Part shown: piece by piece, positions 1 to 8,467 of the stretch
Numbering within the stretch: the first letter of the stretch is position 1
Layout of the letters: every line of letters begins with the position of its first letter
Source: Bradyrhizobium sediminis
GTDB taxonomy: Bacteria; Pseudomonadota; Alphaproteobacteria; Rhizobiales; Xanthobacteraceae
Direction: 5' to 3'
NCBI RefSeq assembly: GCF_018736105.1
Contig: NZ_CP076135.1
Location: forward strand, 5,020,001 to 5,084,000
Length of the DNA: 64,000 bases
Position numbers and translations under genes: made by a program
Notes under the pieces: model-generated
The model's database searches: none
What the model was told of the DNA's origin: nothing
Seen by the model: only the letters and a program-made list of their open reading frames with translations

Positions 1-1171
1 TGCGCAACAGCGCCGCCGCGTCCTGGCTACCGGCCTCGGCGCGGTCGAGCGCGTCAGCGGTCAGGAAACTCAATGACAGTGCCTGCTCGGTCGCCAGCAT
101 GATCTTCATCAATTGTCGCCGCGCCAGGGGCAGATCGACGATGCGGCTTCCGAACACCACGCGGTTCTGCGCCACCGTCATCGCGTCGTGATGCGCGCGC
201 CGCATCAGCGCGGTGGATTTGACGCCGTTGGAAAGCCGCGAGGAATTGACCATCTCGGCCATCTGCACGAAGCCACGGTCGAGCTTGCCGACCGCGTAGG
301 CAATCGCGCCCTCGAGTTTGATCTCGCCCGAGGCCATCGAGCGGGTGCCGAGCTTGTCCTTGAGACGGACGATCCGGTAATGATTCGGGGTGCCGTCGTC
401 GAGCGTCCGCGGCATCAGGAACAGGCCGACGCCGCGCGTTCCCGGCCCTGCGCCTTCCGGCCGCGCCAGCAGCATCACGACTTTGGCGTCCGCATTGGAG
501 CAGAACCACTTCTCGCCGGTCAGCCGCCAGTGATCGCCTTCCTGCACCGCCGTCGTGGTCAGCGTGCCGACGTCGGAGCCGCCTTCCTTCTCGGTCATGA
601 ACTGGCCGCCCTGCGTGAGCTTGCTCATGTCGGTCTGGGTCAGGCCATCGAGATATTTCGATTTCAAGGCCTCGCTGCCGAAATTCGCAAGCAGCTTGGC
701 GCAGCCGTCAGTGACGTTGATCGGACAGCCCAGCCCGAATTCGGCCTGGTTGAACAGGAACGTAAAGGCGTGCTTGGCGACGACCGGATACTTGTCCGGC
801 CAGCCCAGGATGCCCTTGCGCACCGACATCGCGTGAATGCCGAATTCGCCGAACGCGGCGCGCTCCAGCTCACGATAGGCCGGATGATATTCGATCCACT
901 GCGCGTCGCGGCCGAAGCGGTCGCGCTGGTGCAGCACCGGGGTGTGGCGGTCCGACAGGCGCGCGCATTCGTCGAGATGGCCGCCGGCGAGGCCGCCGAG
1001 CCGGTCGAGATGCGGCTCGATATGGCGGAACAGCGCTTCCGGCAGATGAATGCGCAACAGATCCGTCAGTGCCGGATCGGCGCGGTAGAAATTCATCCCC
1101 GTTGTGTCCGGCGCGAGCAATCCCGGCTGGCCGGGAGCAAGACTTGCGCGATCGTGCTTGAGTGGCTGCAT
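1..1171 (-). CDS. Acyl-CoA dehydrogenase family protein, AidB-like (3' end outside window)
   Basis: Reading the minus strand from the ATG at 1171 gives an open frame of 390 codons that is still open at the window edge. The translation has the flavoprotein signature MTEKEGGSD at residues 192-200 followed by GEKWFCSNADA at about 219-229, the hallmark of acyl-CoA dehydrogenases and especially of the AidB/isovaleryl-type branch. An N-terminal extension before the dehydrogenase core also fits AidB-like proteins. The enzyme would oxidise an acyl-CoA to an enoyl-CoA using FAD. No strong ribosome-binding site precedes the ATG (AAGAG about 7 bases upstream). It is divergent from the GST-like gene at 1274. 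Substrate cannot be told. Confidence 0.9.
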   Translation of the reverse strand, partial: MQPLKHDRASLAPGQPGLLAPDTTGMNFYRADPALTDLLRIHLPEALFRHIEPHLDRLGGLAGGHLDECARLSDRHTPVLHQRDRFGRDAQWIEYHPAYRELERAAFGEFGIHAMSVRKGILGWPDKYPVVAKHAFTFLFNQAEFGLGCPINVTDGCAKLLANFGSEALKSKYLDGLTQTDMSKLTQGGQFMTEKEGGSDVGTLTTTAVQEGDHWRLTGEKWFCSNADAKVVMLLARPEGAGPGTRGVGLFLMPRTLDDGTPNHYRIVRLKDKLGTRSMASGEIKLEGAIAYAVGKLDRGFVQMAEMVNSSRLSNGVKSTALMRRAHHDAMTVAQNRVVFGSRIVDLPLARRQLMKIMLATEQALSLSFLTADALDRAEAGSQDAAALLR

Positions 1172-1202
1172 TTTTTGACTCTTGTTCGTTCCGCCCGATA
1201 TT

Positions 1203-1235
1203 GCCTGCTATAGACCACCTACCGATAAAGCAGGC
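1203..1235. promoter_or_regulatory. Inverted repeat between divergent genes, possible operator
   Basis: A 7-bp inverted repeat (GCCTGCT at 1203-1209, AGCAGGC at 1229-1235) lies in the roughly 100-bp gap between the divergent acyl-CoA dehydrogenase and GST-like genes. Position and symmetry fit a regulator site. No cognate regulator is adjacent, so this is only a candidate. Confidence 0.25.
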
Positions 1236-1273
1236 GACAACGCCGTCAACAAACATAATTGGAGGATCACCCT

Positions 1274-2272
1274 GTGGCAGACGGATACCGCATCATCGGC
1301 GCCGAGATGTCGCCCTACTCGGTCAAGGTCCGCTCCTATTTTCGCTACAAGGCCATTCCGCACCAATGGGTTTTGCGCAATGCGGCAAGCCAGGCGGAAT
1401 ATGACAAATACGCCAAAATGCCGATCATTCCGCTGGTGATCACGCCCGAGGGCACTGGCATCCAGGATTCCACTCCGATCATCGAGCAGATGGAGAAGCT
1501 GCATCCGCAGCCGTCGATCCATCCGGACGACGCCATCGCCAACTACGTCTCCACGCTGATCGAGGAATTCGGCGACGAGTGGGGTAACAAATGGATGTTT
1601 CACTACCGCTGGGCGCGCGAGGTCGATCAGCGCGCATCGGCCGGGCGCATCGCCCGGATGCGCAGCCCGAAAGCGAGCGAAGCCGAGCATGACGCCTTCG
1701 CCGACCAGGTGCGGACCCGCATGGTGAGCCGGGTCTGGTTCGTCGGCTCGAACGAACTGACCGCGCCGCAGATCGAGGAAGGTTTTGGGGACATGCTCGG
1801 CCTGCTCGACGATCACCTCGCCAAGCGGCCTTATCTGTTCGGCGGACGGCCCGCGTTCGGCGACTTCGGTCTCTGGGGCCAGTTTTACGAGCTGTGGACC
1901 GATCCGACCGCCGGCGCTCTGATCGAGGGCAATGCGCCGCATGTACTCGACTGGATCCACCGCATGCTGTGGCCGCGGGCGGAAGGCGCGTTCGAAGGCT
2001 GGACCACGCTTGCGCCGACCCTGATGCCGATCCTGGTCAAGCAGGTCGGCCGACAATTCTGGCCGTGGACGCTCGCCAACGAGGCCGCGCTGCGGGAAGC
2101 CAGGGAAGAATTCAGCGTTACGCTCGGCGACAAGGTCTGGACCCAGAAGCCGCAGAAATATCACGCGCGGTCGCTCGGCATGCTGCGCGCCAAATACGCC
2201 GAAGTGCCCGACAAGAGCGCGCTCGACATGGTGCTGGCCGCGGCGGGTTGCCTTGCAGGATTGCGCGCCTAG
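1274..2272 (+). CDS. Glutathione S-transferase family protein
   Basis: The N-terminus shows a thioredoxin-like GST fold: SPYSVKVRSYFRYK in the first helix, then MPIIPLVI with the cis-proline, then the DSTPI glutathione-binding motif. A long helical C-terminal domain follows. At 332 residues it is longer than a typical 200-230-residue GST, with extra sequence at the C-terminus. The GTG at 1274 is chosen because GGAGG at 1261-1265 sits 8 bases upstream; an in-frame TTG at 1259 would overlap that ribosome site. It is followed at short distance by the SDR and enoyl-CoA hydratase genes on the same strand, so it may share their catabolic role. Substrate is unknown. Confidence 0.85.
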   Translation: MADGYRIIGAEMSPYSVKVRSYFRYKAIPHQWVLRNAASQAEYDKYAKMPIIPLVITPEGTGIQDSTPIIEQMEKLHPQPSIHPDDAIANYVSTLIEEFGDEWGNKWMFHYRWAREVDQRASAGRIARMRSPKASEAEHDAFADQVRTRMVSRVWFVGSNELTAPQIEEGFGDMLGLLDDHLAKRPYLFGGRPAFGDFGLWGQFYELWTDPTAGALIEGNAPHVLDWIHRMLWPRAEGAFEGWTTLAPTLMPILVKQVGRQFWPWTLANEAALREAREEFSVTLGDKVWTQKPQKYHARSLGMLRAKYAEVPDKSALDMVLAAAGCLAGLRA

Positions 2273-2303
2273 ATACGGACTCCCCGCCATTCGAGGACAG
2301 CCC

Positions 2304-3005
2304 ATGGAAATGCCTGACTACAAGATTGCCCTGATCGTCGGCGCCGGCGAAGGCCTCAGTGCATCGCTGGCGCGACTGTTCGCCAAGCAGGGCATTCGCG
2401 TCGCGCTGGCCGCCCGCAAGATCGAAAAGTTGGGGGCGCTCTGCACCGAGACCGGCGCCCGCGCCTTTGCCTGCGACGCCACCGATCCTGATGAAGTCGA
2501 GCGGCTGTTCGGCATGGTGGAGCGCGAGATCGGGTCGCCGGACCTCGTTGTCTACAACGCCAGCGGCCGTGCCCGCGGCGCGTTCACCGATCTGGTGCCG
2601 GCGGATGTCGCGCAAGCCATCGCCGTCAGCGCGTTCGGCGGTTTCCTGGTGGCGCAGCAGGCGGCACGACGGATGCTGCCGAACCAGCACGGCGCGATCC
2701 TGTTCACCGGGGCTTCGGCCAGCATCAAGGGCTATCCGCAATCCGCACCCTTTGCGATGGGCAAGTTCGCGCTGCGCGGGCTGACGCAGAGCATGGCGCG
2801 CGAATTGTCGCCGCAGGGCATTCACGTCGCGCATTTCGTCATCGACGGCGGCATCCGCAGCACGGCGCGCAGCGAGCCCGCCGACCGGCCGGATTCGATG
2901 CTCGATCCCGACGCCATTGCCTTGAGCTACTGGAACGTGCTGCAGCAGCCGCGCAGCGCCTGGACCTGGGAGCAGGAATTGCGGCCGTGGGTGGAGAAGT
3001 TTTAG
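2304..3005 (+). CDS. Atypical short-chain dehydrogenase/reductase lacking the catalytic tyrosine
   Basis: The 233-residue protein has a degenerate glycine-rich nucleotide motif (VGAGEGLSASLAR), an NAG-like YNASG, and a serine-containing strand (FTGASASI). The canonical YxxxK is replaced by FAMGK, so phenylalanine stands where the catalytic tyrosine should be while the lysine remains. Classical SDR subgroup 10 is described with just this substitution, so it is probably a family trait and not a mutation. Activity as an oxidoreductase is doubtful; a binding or atypical role is possible. The ATG at 2304 is preceded by GAGG at 2293-2296. It follows the GST-like gene by 31 bases. Confidence 0.85.
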   Translation: MEMPDYKIALIVGAGEGLSASLARLFAKQGIRVALAARKIEKLGALCTETGARAFACDATDPDEVERLFGMVEREIGSPDLVVYNASGRARGAFTDLVPADVAQAIAVSAFGGFLVAQQAARRMLPNQHGAILFTGASASIKGYPQSAPFAMGKFALRGLTQSMARELSPQGIHVAHFVIDGGIRSTARSEPADRPDSMLDPDAIALSYWNVLQQPRSAWTWEQELRPWVEKF

Positions 3006-3013
3006 CGCAACAC

Positions 3014-3070
3014 CGTCATTCCGGGATGGTGCATAGCACCACACCTGCTTCGCATCACCCCGGAATGACG
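3014..3070. repeat. Palindromic intergenic (REP-like) element
   Basis: An imperfect inverted repeat has outer arms CGTCATTCCGGG (3014-3025) and CCCGGAATGACG (3059-3070). It fills most of the gap between the SDR and the enoyl-CoA hydratase gene. The GTCAT...ATGAC ends recur at several other repeats in this window. Confidence 0.8.
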
Positions 3071-3101
3071 GAGACAATAACAAAAACAAATTGGGGGAAA
3101 C

Positions 3102-3932
3102 ATGACCACCGAGATCACCATCGACACCGGCACCAATGAATTGCTGTGCGTCATCCGCGACCGCGTCGCCATCATCACGCTCAATCGCCCGGAAGTCCGC
3201 AACGCGATGTCGGACAATCTGACGCCGGCGTTGCGCAACATGATCAAGGTCAGCGGCGAGAACCCCGACGTCGGCGCGCTGCTGATCACCGGCGCCGGCA
3301 CCGCCTTCTGCGCCGGCGGCAACGTCAAGGGCATGGGCGCCCATCGCGACAGGAAAAAGCTGGAGATGTCCTATGACGAGAAAGTCGCCGACCTGCAGGA
3401 GCGTCAGCGGTTGTTGACGGGCGCACTGGTCTCGGTGCGCAAGCCGACCATCGCAGCGCTGCCCGGCCCCGCGGTTGGCGCCGGCCTTGCGTTGGCCATG
3501 GCCTGCGACATCCGCATCGCCGCCGAATCGGCCTTCGTCTCCACCGGCTATCTGCGGGTGGCTCTGAGCGGCGACTACGGCATCGCATGGCTGTTGACGC
3601 GGCTGGTCGGAACATCGCGGGCGCGCGAGCTGATGTTCACCTCCGACAAGGTCGAGGCGAAGCGGGCCGAAGCGATCGGTCTCGTCAACCGCGTGGTGCC
3701 GGACGCCAAGCTTCAGGAAGCGGCCTTTGCGCTGGCGAAATCGATGGCGGAAGGGCCGACGCTGGCGTTGCGCTACATGAAGGACAATCTCGACGAAGCC
3801 CTGCTGTTCGATTTCGCCACCGCGCGCGACCATGAGGCGGAACGGCTGGTCCGCCTCACCACGACGGCCGATCACCGCGAAGCGGTGCAGGCCTTCATCG
3901 ACAAGCGCAAGCCGGTGTTCAAGGGAAGCTAG
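3102..3932 (+). CDS. Enoyl-CoA hydratase/isomerase family protein
   Basis: This 276-residue crotonase-fold protein has the oxyanion-hole motif FCAGGNVKGM near residues 69-78 and the second half, GPAVGAGLALAMACDIRIAAE, around 125. Length is normal for the family. The two glutamates used by true hydratases are not obvious: the segment that normally carries QPE reads STGY here. The reaction may therefore be isomerisation or another crotonase chemistry. The ATG is preceded by GGGGG a few bases upstream. A palindromic repeat separates it from the SDR gene, so co-transcription with that gene is uncertain. Confidence 0.88.
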   Translation: MTTEITIDTGTNELLCVIRDRVAIITLNRPEVRNAMSDNLTPALRNMIKVSGENPDVGALLITGAGTAFCAGGNVKGMGAHRDRKKLEMSYDEKVADLQERQRLLTGALVSVRKPTIAALPGPAVGAGLALAMACDIRIAAESAFVSTGYLRVALSGDYGIAWLLTRLVGTSRARELMFTSDKVEAKRAEAIGLVNRVVPDAKLQEAAFALAKSMAEGPTLALRYMKDNLDEALLFDFATARDHEAERLVRLTTTADHREAVQAFIDKRKPVFKGS

Positions 3933-3936
3933 TTCT

Positions 3937-4551
3937 TCAAACCGGAACCTGATGCGCCATCTGCCGGGCCGCCAGCCGCCAGCTGGCGCAGGGAATTTCC
4001 TCCGGCGCGACGTCGATGTGCTTTTCGAAGCGCACCAGCTTCCAGTCGCCGGGCGAATGCGTGAACGCGAAACCGGACTTGCGGGCGAGGCCGAGCATGG
4101 CGTCGTTGGAGCGCAGCGTATCGCCGAACAGCCGCATGGCGCCGAACGCCGCGGCCCGGCATTCCAGATTGCCGAGCAGTGCTGAACCCACGCCGTGGCC
4201 CTGCCAGCGGTCATGGATCGACAGGCCGAATTCGAAACTGTCGGTTTCGGCGTCGAACGCATAGCGGGCTTCGCCGACGATGGTCTCGGCGCCGTCGACG
4301 GTCATGACGGCAACCACGCTGAAGCGGTCGGCCTCCCCGACATGGACGAAACGATCGAGCTCCGCCGGCGGCAGTTCGCTGATGGCGCCGAGGAAACGAT
4401 TGTAGCGGGAACGGGTCGAGAGCGACCGGAAGTAGCCCTGCACCATCTCCGCATCATCGGGCTCGACGAAGCGCACGGTCAGCGACTTGCCGCTGCGCAG
4501 GCGCAGGATATCGGAATGCTGCCGGAGGTCGTCGAGACGAAGCGCGGTCAT
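3937..4551 (-). CDS. GNAT family N-acetyltransferase
   Basis: This 204-residue protein has a single GNAT domain. The N-terminal half (RSLSTRSRYNRFLG) resembles the Pat-type acetyltransferase family. The acetyl-CoA pyrophosphate loop is seen as DRWQGHGVGSALL at about residues 114-126, matching the Q/RxxGxG/A pattern. The C-terminus ends in basic and aromatic residues. It lies tail to tail with the enoyl-CoA hydratase gene, with four bases between the stops. Its substrate (protein lysine or small molecule) cannot be decided from sequence. Confidence 0.88.
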   Translation of the reverse strand: MTALRLDDLRQHSDILRLRSGKSLTVRFVEPDDAEMVQGYFRSLSTRSRYNRFLGAISELPPAELDRFVHVGEADRFSVVAVMTVDGAETIVGEARYAFDAETDSFEFGLSIHDRWQGHGVGSALLGNLECRAAAFGAMRLFGDTLRSNDAMLGLARKSGFAFTHSPGDWKLVRFEKHIDVAPEEIPCASWRLAARQMAHQVPV

Positions 4552-4626
4552 GGCTGGAATGCCTTGGGTTTCGAAAAGTCGATGGCCGGCACCCCCCTCA
4601 CGAGGCGGCGCCGGCCTGGCTGCTGC

Positions 4627-4836
4627 TCAAGCCCGCCAAAACGGCTTTTCGGCTTCGTAGACGATGTCGCTCCAGGACAGGCCGATGTCGTGCAGGTCAC
4701 GGGCGGACAGTTGCGCGAGCGCGCGCCGGTCCTGCTGGCGCTGGCGCCAGACGCGGAAGGTATCGACAACCCCGGCGAAAGCACCGAATTGATGATGATT
4801 TATCATCGATTCATGGGTCAAAGTGGACATGTTCAT
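4627..4836 (-). CDS. DUF1127 domain small protein
   Basis: The 69-residue product ends with the DUF1127 pattern: an arginine-rich helix (WRQRQQDRRALAQL) followed by SARDLHDIGLSWSDI. Members are short cytosolic proteins common in alphaproteobacteria, and some bind RNA or affect phosphate metabolism. The ATG at 4836 is preceded by AGGAG with good spacing. It is divergent from the LysR gene at 4946. Its exact role is unknown. Confidence 0.85.
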   Translation of the reverse strand: MNMSTLTHESMINHHQFGAFAGVVDTFRVWRQRQQDRRALAQLSARDLHDIGLSWSDIVYEAEKPFWRA

Positions 4837-4910
4837 CTCCTGTGGCTAAGCTGTTGTTGCCAATATCTGTGTCTTTCGGGCTTTCGGCAAACGACACTTT
4901 GTACCGCTTC

Positions 4911-4929
4911 GCATGATATAAGCTCATGC
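4911..4929. promoter_or_regulatory. Palindrome in the DUF1127/LysR divergent region
   Basis: GCATGA at 4911-4916 and TCATGC at 4924-4929 form a 6-bp inverted repeat around an AT-rich centre. It sits 17 bases before the LysR start codon, where an autoregulating LysR protein could bind. The centre also resembles a -10 box. Candidate only. Confidence 0.3.
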
Positions 4930-4945
4930 ATTTGGATGATCCGGG

Positions 4946-5926
4946 ATGACCGCGAGATTGCCGTCGCTGAATGGATTGCGTGCCTTCGAGGCCGCGGCCC
5001 GGCATCTGAGCTTCACCGTTGCGGCGTCCGAGCTGAACGTCACGCAGACCGCGATCAGCCATCAGATCCGGCGGCTCGAGCAGGAACTCGGCATCAAACT
5101 GTTCGTCCGGCAGAACCGCGCGCTGACGCTGACGCCGGCGGCCAAGGAATATCTCCCCGGGGTCCGCGCCGCGTTCAACGACCTCAGGCTCGCCACCGAC
5201 CGGCTGCAGCGCCGGGATAGCGACCATGTGCTGACGGTCAGCACATTGGCCTCGCTGGCGGCGAAGTGGCTGCTGCCGAAACTTTCCGCGTTCCAGGAGG
5301 CGCATCCCGGGATCGACGTCCGCATCACCACCTCGACCAGCCTCGTCGATTTCAAGAGCGGCGATGTCGACGCCGCGATCCGCTATGGCCGCGGCCAATG
5401 GCCGGGCCTGAGCGCCGACTGGCTGATGGCCGACCAGCTGTTCCCGGTCTGCAGTCCGGCCTTGCTGGCGGGCGACAAGCCGCTGCGGCAGCCGGAGGAT
5501 CTCGCCGACCACGTGTTGCTTCACACCAGCGGCGGAGCGGAGGACGACTGGCGGCTGTGGCTGACGGCCGCGGGCCTGCCGACCAACCTCTCGAAACAAC
5601 CCGGCGTCACCTTCGATCTCACCTTCATGACCCTGCAGGCCGCAATCGACGGGCTCGGCGTCGCGATGGGCCGGACCTCCTACGTCGAGGCCGATATCGC
5701 CAAGGGCCGCCTGGTGGTGCCGTTCGATATCGCCCTGCCGGCGGACGCCGGCTTCTACCTGGTGTCGCCCGAGGCCAGGGCCGACACCCCCAAGCTGGCG
5801 GCATTTCGGCATTGGCTAAAGGCCTCGATCCATGGCAAACGGGAAGAACTTGGCAAACGGGAAGTACTCGGCAAACCCGAGCCGCTGCCTGAACCGAACC
5901 AGCCCGCCCGGCGCCGCCGGGTTTGA
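4946..5926 (+). CDS. LysR-family transcriptional regulator, probable TcuR-like regulator of tcuAB
   Basis: The 326-residue protein has an N-terminal winged helix-turn-helix (RHLSFTVAASELNVTQTAIS, about residues 19-38) and a LysR substrate-binding domain, GcvA-like in style. It lies immediately upstream of and co-directional with tcuA, 29 bases from the chosen tcuA start. In Salmonella a LysR protein, TcuR, controls the tcu genes, so the same role is inferred here. The C-terminal 25 residues are unusual: three tandem copies of a GKREELGK-like hexad followed by a proline/arginine-rich end, beyond the normal LysR length. Confidence 0.88.
   Translation: MTARLPSLNGLRAFEAAARHLSFTVAASELNVTQTAISHQIRRLEQELGIKLFVRQNRALTLTPAAKEYLPGVRAAFNDLRLATDRLQRRDSDHVLTVSTLASLAAKWLLPKLSAFQEAHPGIDVRITTSTSLVDFKSGDVDAAIRYGRGQWPGLSADWLMADQLFPVCSPALLAGDKPLRQPEDLADHVLLHTSGGAEDDWRLWLTAAGLPTNLSKQPGVTFDLTFMTLQAAIDGLGVAMGRTSYVEADIAKGRLVVPFDIALPADAGFYLVSPEARADTPKLAAFRHWLKASIHGKREELGKREVLGKPEPLPEPNQPARRRRV
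5834..5887 (+). repeat. Three tandem 18-bp units inside the LysR gene
   Basis: Units begin with GGCAAAC at 5834, 5852 and 5870. The first two are nearly identical (GGCAAACGGGAAGAACTT, GGCAAACGGGAAGTACTC) and the third is diverged. The 18-bp length keeps the frame and adds three six-residue units to the regulator tail. The copy number could vary between strains. Confidence 0.85.
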
Positions 5927-5955
5927 TTTCCGTGCAAACAATAATAACAAGACGC

Positions 5956-7353
5956 ATGGTCGACCTCTCCCGAAAATTCGATTGTCTGGTGATCGGCGGC
6001 GGCAACGCGGCGCTGTGCGCCGCGATCAGCGCGCGGCGCGCCGGCGCGTCGGTGCTGGTGCTGGAAGGCGCCCCGAAATTCTATCGGGGCGGCAACACCC
6101 GCCACACCCGCAACATGCGCTGCGCCCACGACGCGGCGACCGACATCCTGACCGGGCCCTATACCGAGCAGGAATTCTGGGAAGATTTGCAGCTTGTGAC
6201 CGAGGGCCAGACCGACGAGGAACTCGCCCGCCACATGATCCGGGAGTCGAAGGACATCCTGGGCTGGGTGGTCGAACAGGGCGTGCGCTGGCAGCCGTCG
6301 CTCGGCGGCACGCTGAGCCTCGGCCGCACCAACTCGTTCTTCCTCGGCGGCGGCCGGGCGATGCTGAACGCGCTGTATCTGACCGCCGAACGGCTCGGCG
6401 TCGACATCCTCTACGACGCCGAAGTGCTCGACCTCGACATCGACAACGGCATGTTTCTCTCCGCTGATCTCAAGCAGGGCGACGGCCGCGTCAGCGTGCG
6501 CGCCGCGACGCTGGTGGCGGCCGCCGGCGGATTCGAGGCCAACATCGAATGGCTGAAGCAATATTGGGGCGAGGCCGCCGACAATTTCCTGATCCGCGGC
6601 ACGCCCTATAATCGCGGCTCGATCCTGAAAATGCTGCTTAACAAGGGCGTGCAGCAGGTCGGCGATCCCACCCAATGCCATGCGGTGGCGATCGATGCCC
6701 GGGCGCCGAAATTCGACGGCGGCATCATCACCCGCCACGACTCGGTCGTGTTCGGCATCGTCGTCAACAAGAACGCGATGCGTTTCTACGACGAGGGCGA
6801 GGACATCTGGCCGAAGCGCTACGCGATCTGGGGCCGGCTGGTCGCGGCGCAACCCGGCCAGATCGCCTACATCGTCTTCGATGCCAGTGTGCGCAACAGC
6901 TTCATGCCGACGCTGTTCCCGCCGATCGAGGCCGGCTCGATCGCCGAACTCGCCGGCAAATTCGGGCTCGATGCGGCTGCGCTGGAAAAAACCATCGCCG
7001 ACTTCAACGCCGCGGTCAGGCCCGGCACCTTCGACCACACCATCCTCGACGATTGCCGCACCGAAGGCCTGACGCCGCCGAAGACCCATTGGGCGCAGCG
7101 GATCGAGACGCCGCCTTATTATGCCTATCCGGTGCGGCCCGGCATCACCTTCACCTATCTCGGCACCCGCGTGAACAAACAGGCGCGCATGCTGATGAAG
7201 GACGGCAGGCCTGCCGCCAACATGTTCGCCGCCGGCGAAATCATGGCCGGCAACGTGCTCGGCAAGGGTTACGCCGCCGGCATCGGCATGACCATCGGCA
7301 GCGTGTTCGGGCGGATCGCGGGACGGGAAGCGGCGCAAAATGCACGGAACTAA
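5956..7353 (+). CDS. tcuA: FAD-dependent tricarballylate dehydrogenase TcuA
   Basis: This 465-residue flavoprotein belongs to the fumarate reductase/succinate dehydrogenase flavoprotein family. It has a Rossmann FAD motif (VIGGGNAALCAAISARRAG) near the N-terminus, the GGNTRHTRNMR segment typical of TcuA, and a C-terminal FAD motif (AAGEIMAGNVLGKGYAAGIGM). TcuA oxidises tricarballylate to cis-aconitate, passing electrons to TcuB. The ATG at 5956 is preferred; an upstream in-frame TTG at 5923 overlaps the LysR stop and lacks a ribosome site. It overlaps tcuB by 14 bases. No TcuC-like transporter gene is adjacent. Confidence 0.92.
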   Translation: MVDLSRKFDCLVIGGGNAALCAAISARRAGASVLVLEGAPKFYRGGNTRHTRNMRCAHDAATDILTGPYTEQEFWEDLQLVTEGQTDEELARHMIRESKDILGWVVEQGVRWQPSLGGTLSLGRTNSFFLGGGRAMLNALYLTAERLGVDILYDAEVLDLDIDNGMFLSADLKQGDGRVSVRAATLVAAAGGFEANIEWLKQYWGEAADNFLIRGTPYNRGSILKMLLNKGVQQVGDPTQCHAVAIDARAPKFDGGIITRHDSVVFGIVVNKNAMRFYDEGEDIWPKRYAIWGRLVAAQPGQIAYIVFDASVRNSFMPTLFPPIEAGSIAELAGKFGLDAAALEKTIADFNAAVRPGTFDHTILDDCRTEGLTPPKTHWAQRIETPPYYAYPVRPGITFTYLGTRVNKQARMLMKDGRPAANMFAAGEIMAGNVLGKGYAAGIGMTIGSVFGRIAGREAAQNARN

Positions 7354-8449
7354 CATCCTCGAGGAAGCCGACCGGCTGATGACGGTCTGCAACTCCTGCC
7401 GCTACTGCGAAGGCCTTTGCGCGGTTTTTCCGGCGATGGAAATGCGCCGTTCGTTCTCCGACGGCGACCTCAATTATTTCGCCAATCTCTGCCACGCCTG
7501 CGGCGCCTGCTACACCGACTGCCAGTTCTCGCCGCCGCATGAATTCAACGTCAACGTCCCGAAGACGCTCGCGATCGCCCGCGCCGAATCCTGGGCCGCC
7601 TATGCGTGGCCCCGCGCCTTTGCCGGCCTGTTCGCGCGCAACGGCCTTGCCATCAGCCTGATCGCAGCCTTGAGCGTCGCAGCCTTCATCTTCGGCTTCA
7701 CCGCGCTGCACGACCGGCAGGTGCTGTTCGGGATCCATAGCGGCCCCGGCGCGTTCTACAAACTGATGCCGCACAACGCGATGGCGGCGCTGTTCGGCGC
7801 GGCGTTCCTCTATGCGATCGTCGCGCTTGTCATGGGCGTGCGCGCGTTCTGGCGCGACATCGGCGAGCCGATCGGCATGCTGGCGGATCCGCCCTCGCTG
7901 TGGCAGGCGATGAAGGATGCAACGCAACTGCGCTATCTCGACGGCGGCGGGGTCGGCTGCGTCAACGAAGACGAACGGCCGAGCGACCTGCGCAAGATCC
8001 ATCATCACCTGACCTTCTACGGTTTTGCACTGTGCTTCGCCGCGACCTGCGTCGCGACGCTGTATCACTACCTGATCGCGCGCGAGGCGCCGTATCCGTG
8101 GTGGGACCTGCCTGTCGTGCTGGGCACGCTGGGCGGCATCGGACTTTTGATCGGACCGGCGGGATTGCTTAAGGAAAAATGGAAGCGCGATACTGATCTG
8201 GTCGATCAGCAGCGCATGGGCATGGACGTCGCCTTCATCGCCATGCTGTTCCTGACCAGCCTGACCGGCATGGCGCTGCTGCTGTTGCGCGACACCGCGG
8301 CAATGGGTCCGCTGCTGGCGCTGCATCTCGGCGTGGTGTTCTCGCTGTTCATCACCATGCCCTACGGCAAGTTCGTGCACGGCATCTACCGCTTCGTCGC
8401 GCTGGTGCGCCATGCAAGGGAGCGGCGGATGATGGCGGGTGGGGTTTAG
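7340..8449 (+). CDS. tcuB: Tricarballylate utilisation protein TcuB (iron-sulfur/membrane electron carrier)
   Basis: The N-terminal cytosolic part has two four-cysteine clusters: C17, C20, C23, C27 and C51, C54, C57, C61, which fit two [4Fe-4S] centres. The C-terminal part has several membrane segments with histidines, such as KIHHHLTFYG, as expected for a haem-carrying membrane domain. TcuB reoxidises the reduced flavin of TcuA and feeds electrons to the quinone pool. The 369-residue length is normal. The start overlaps the tcuA end, indicating translational coupling. Confidence 0.92.
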   Translation: MHGTNILEEADRLMTVCNSCRYCEGLCAVFPAMEMRRSFSDGDLNYFANLCHACGACYTDCQFSPPHEFNVNVPKTLAIARAESWAAYAWPRAFAGLFARNGLAISLIAALSVAAFIFGFTALHDRQVLFGIHSGPGAFYKLMPHNAMAALFGAAFLYAIVALVMGVRAFWRDIGEPIGMLADPPSLWQAMKDATQLRYLDGGGVGCVNEDERPSDLRKIHHHLTFYGFALCFAATCVATLYHYLIAREAPYPWWDLPVVLGTLGGIGLLIGPAGLLKEKWKRDTDLVDQQRMGMDVAFIAMLFLTSLTGMALLLLRDTAAMGPLLALHLGVVFSLFITMPYGKFVHGIYRFVALVRHARERRMMAGGV

Positions 8450-8467
8450 CAGCGTCATTGCGAGAAC

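Noticed and set aside
113..1213. 366-codon plus-strand open frame
   Set aside because: It is antisense to the acyl-CoA dehydrogenase frame on the minus strand, which has clear family motifs through its whole length.
1208..2305. 365-codon minus-strand open frame over the GST-like gene
   Set aside because: The plus-strand GST-like gene has a good ribosome site and recognisable motifs; the antisense product has none.
2118..4262. 714-codon open frame on the minus strand
   Set aside because: It overlaps the SDR, enoyl-CoA hydratase and acetyltransferase genes. The translation is arginine/histidine-rich and resembles no family; long antisense frames are expected in high-GC DNA.
4946..5926. Considered whether the LysR gene controls the DUF1127 gene
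   Set aside because: Divergence would allow this, but the closer and functionally coherent target is the tcuAB operon directly downstream; no evidence separates the two further.
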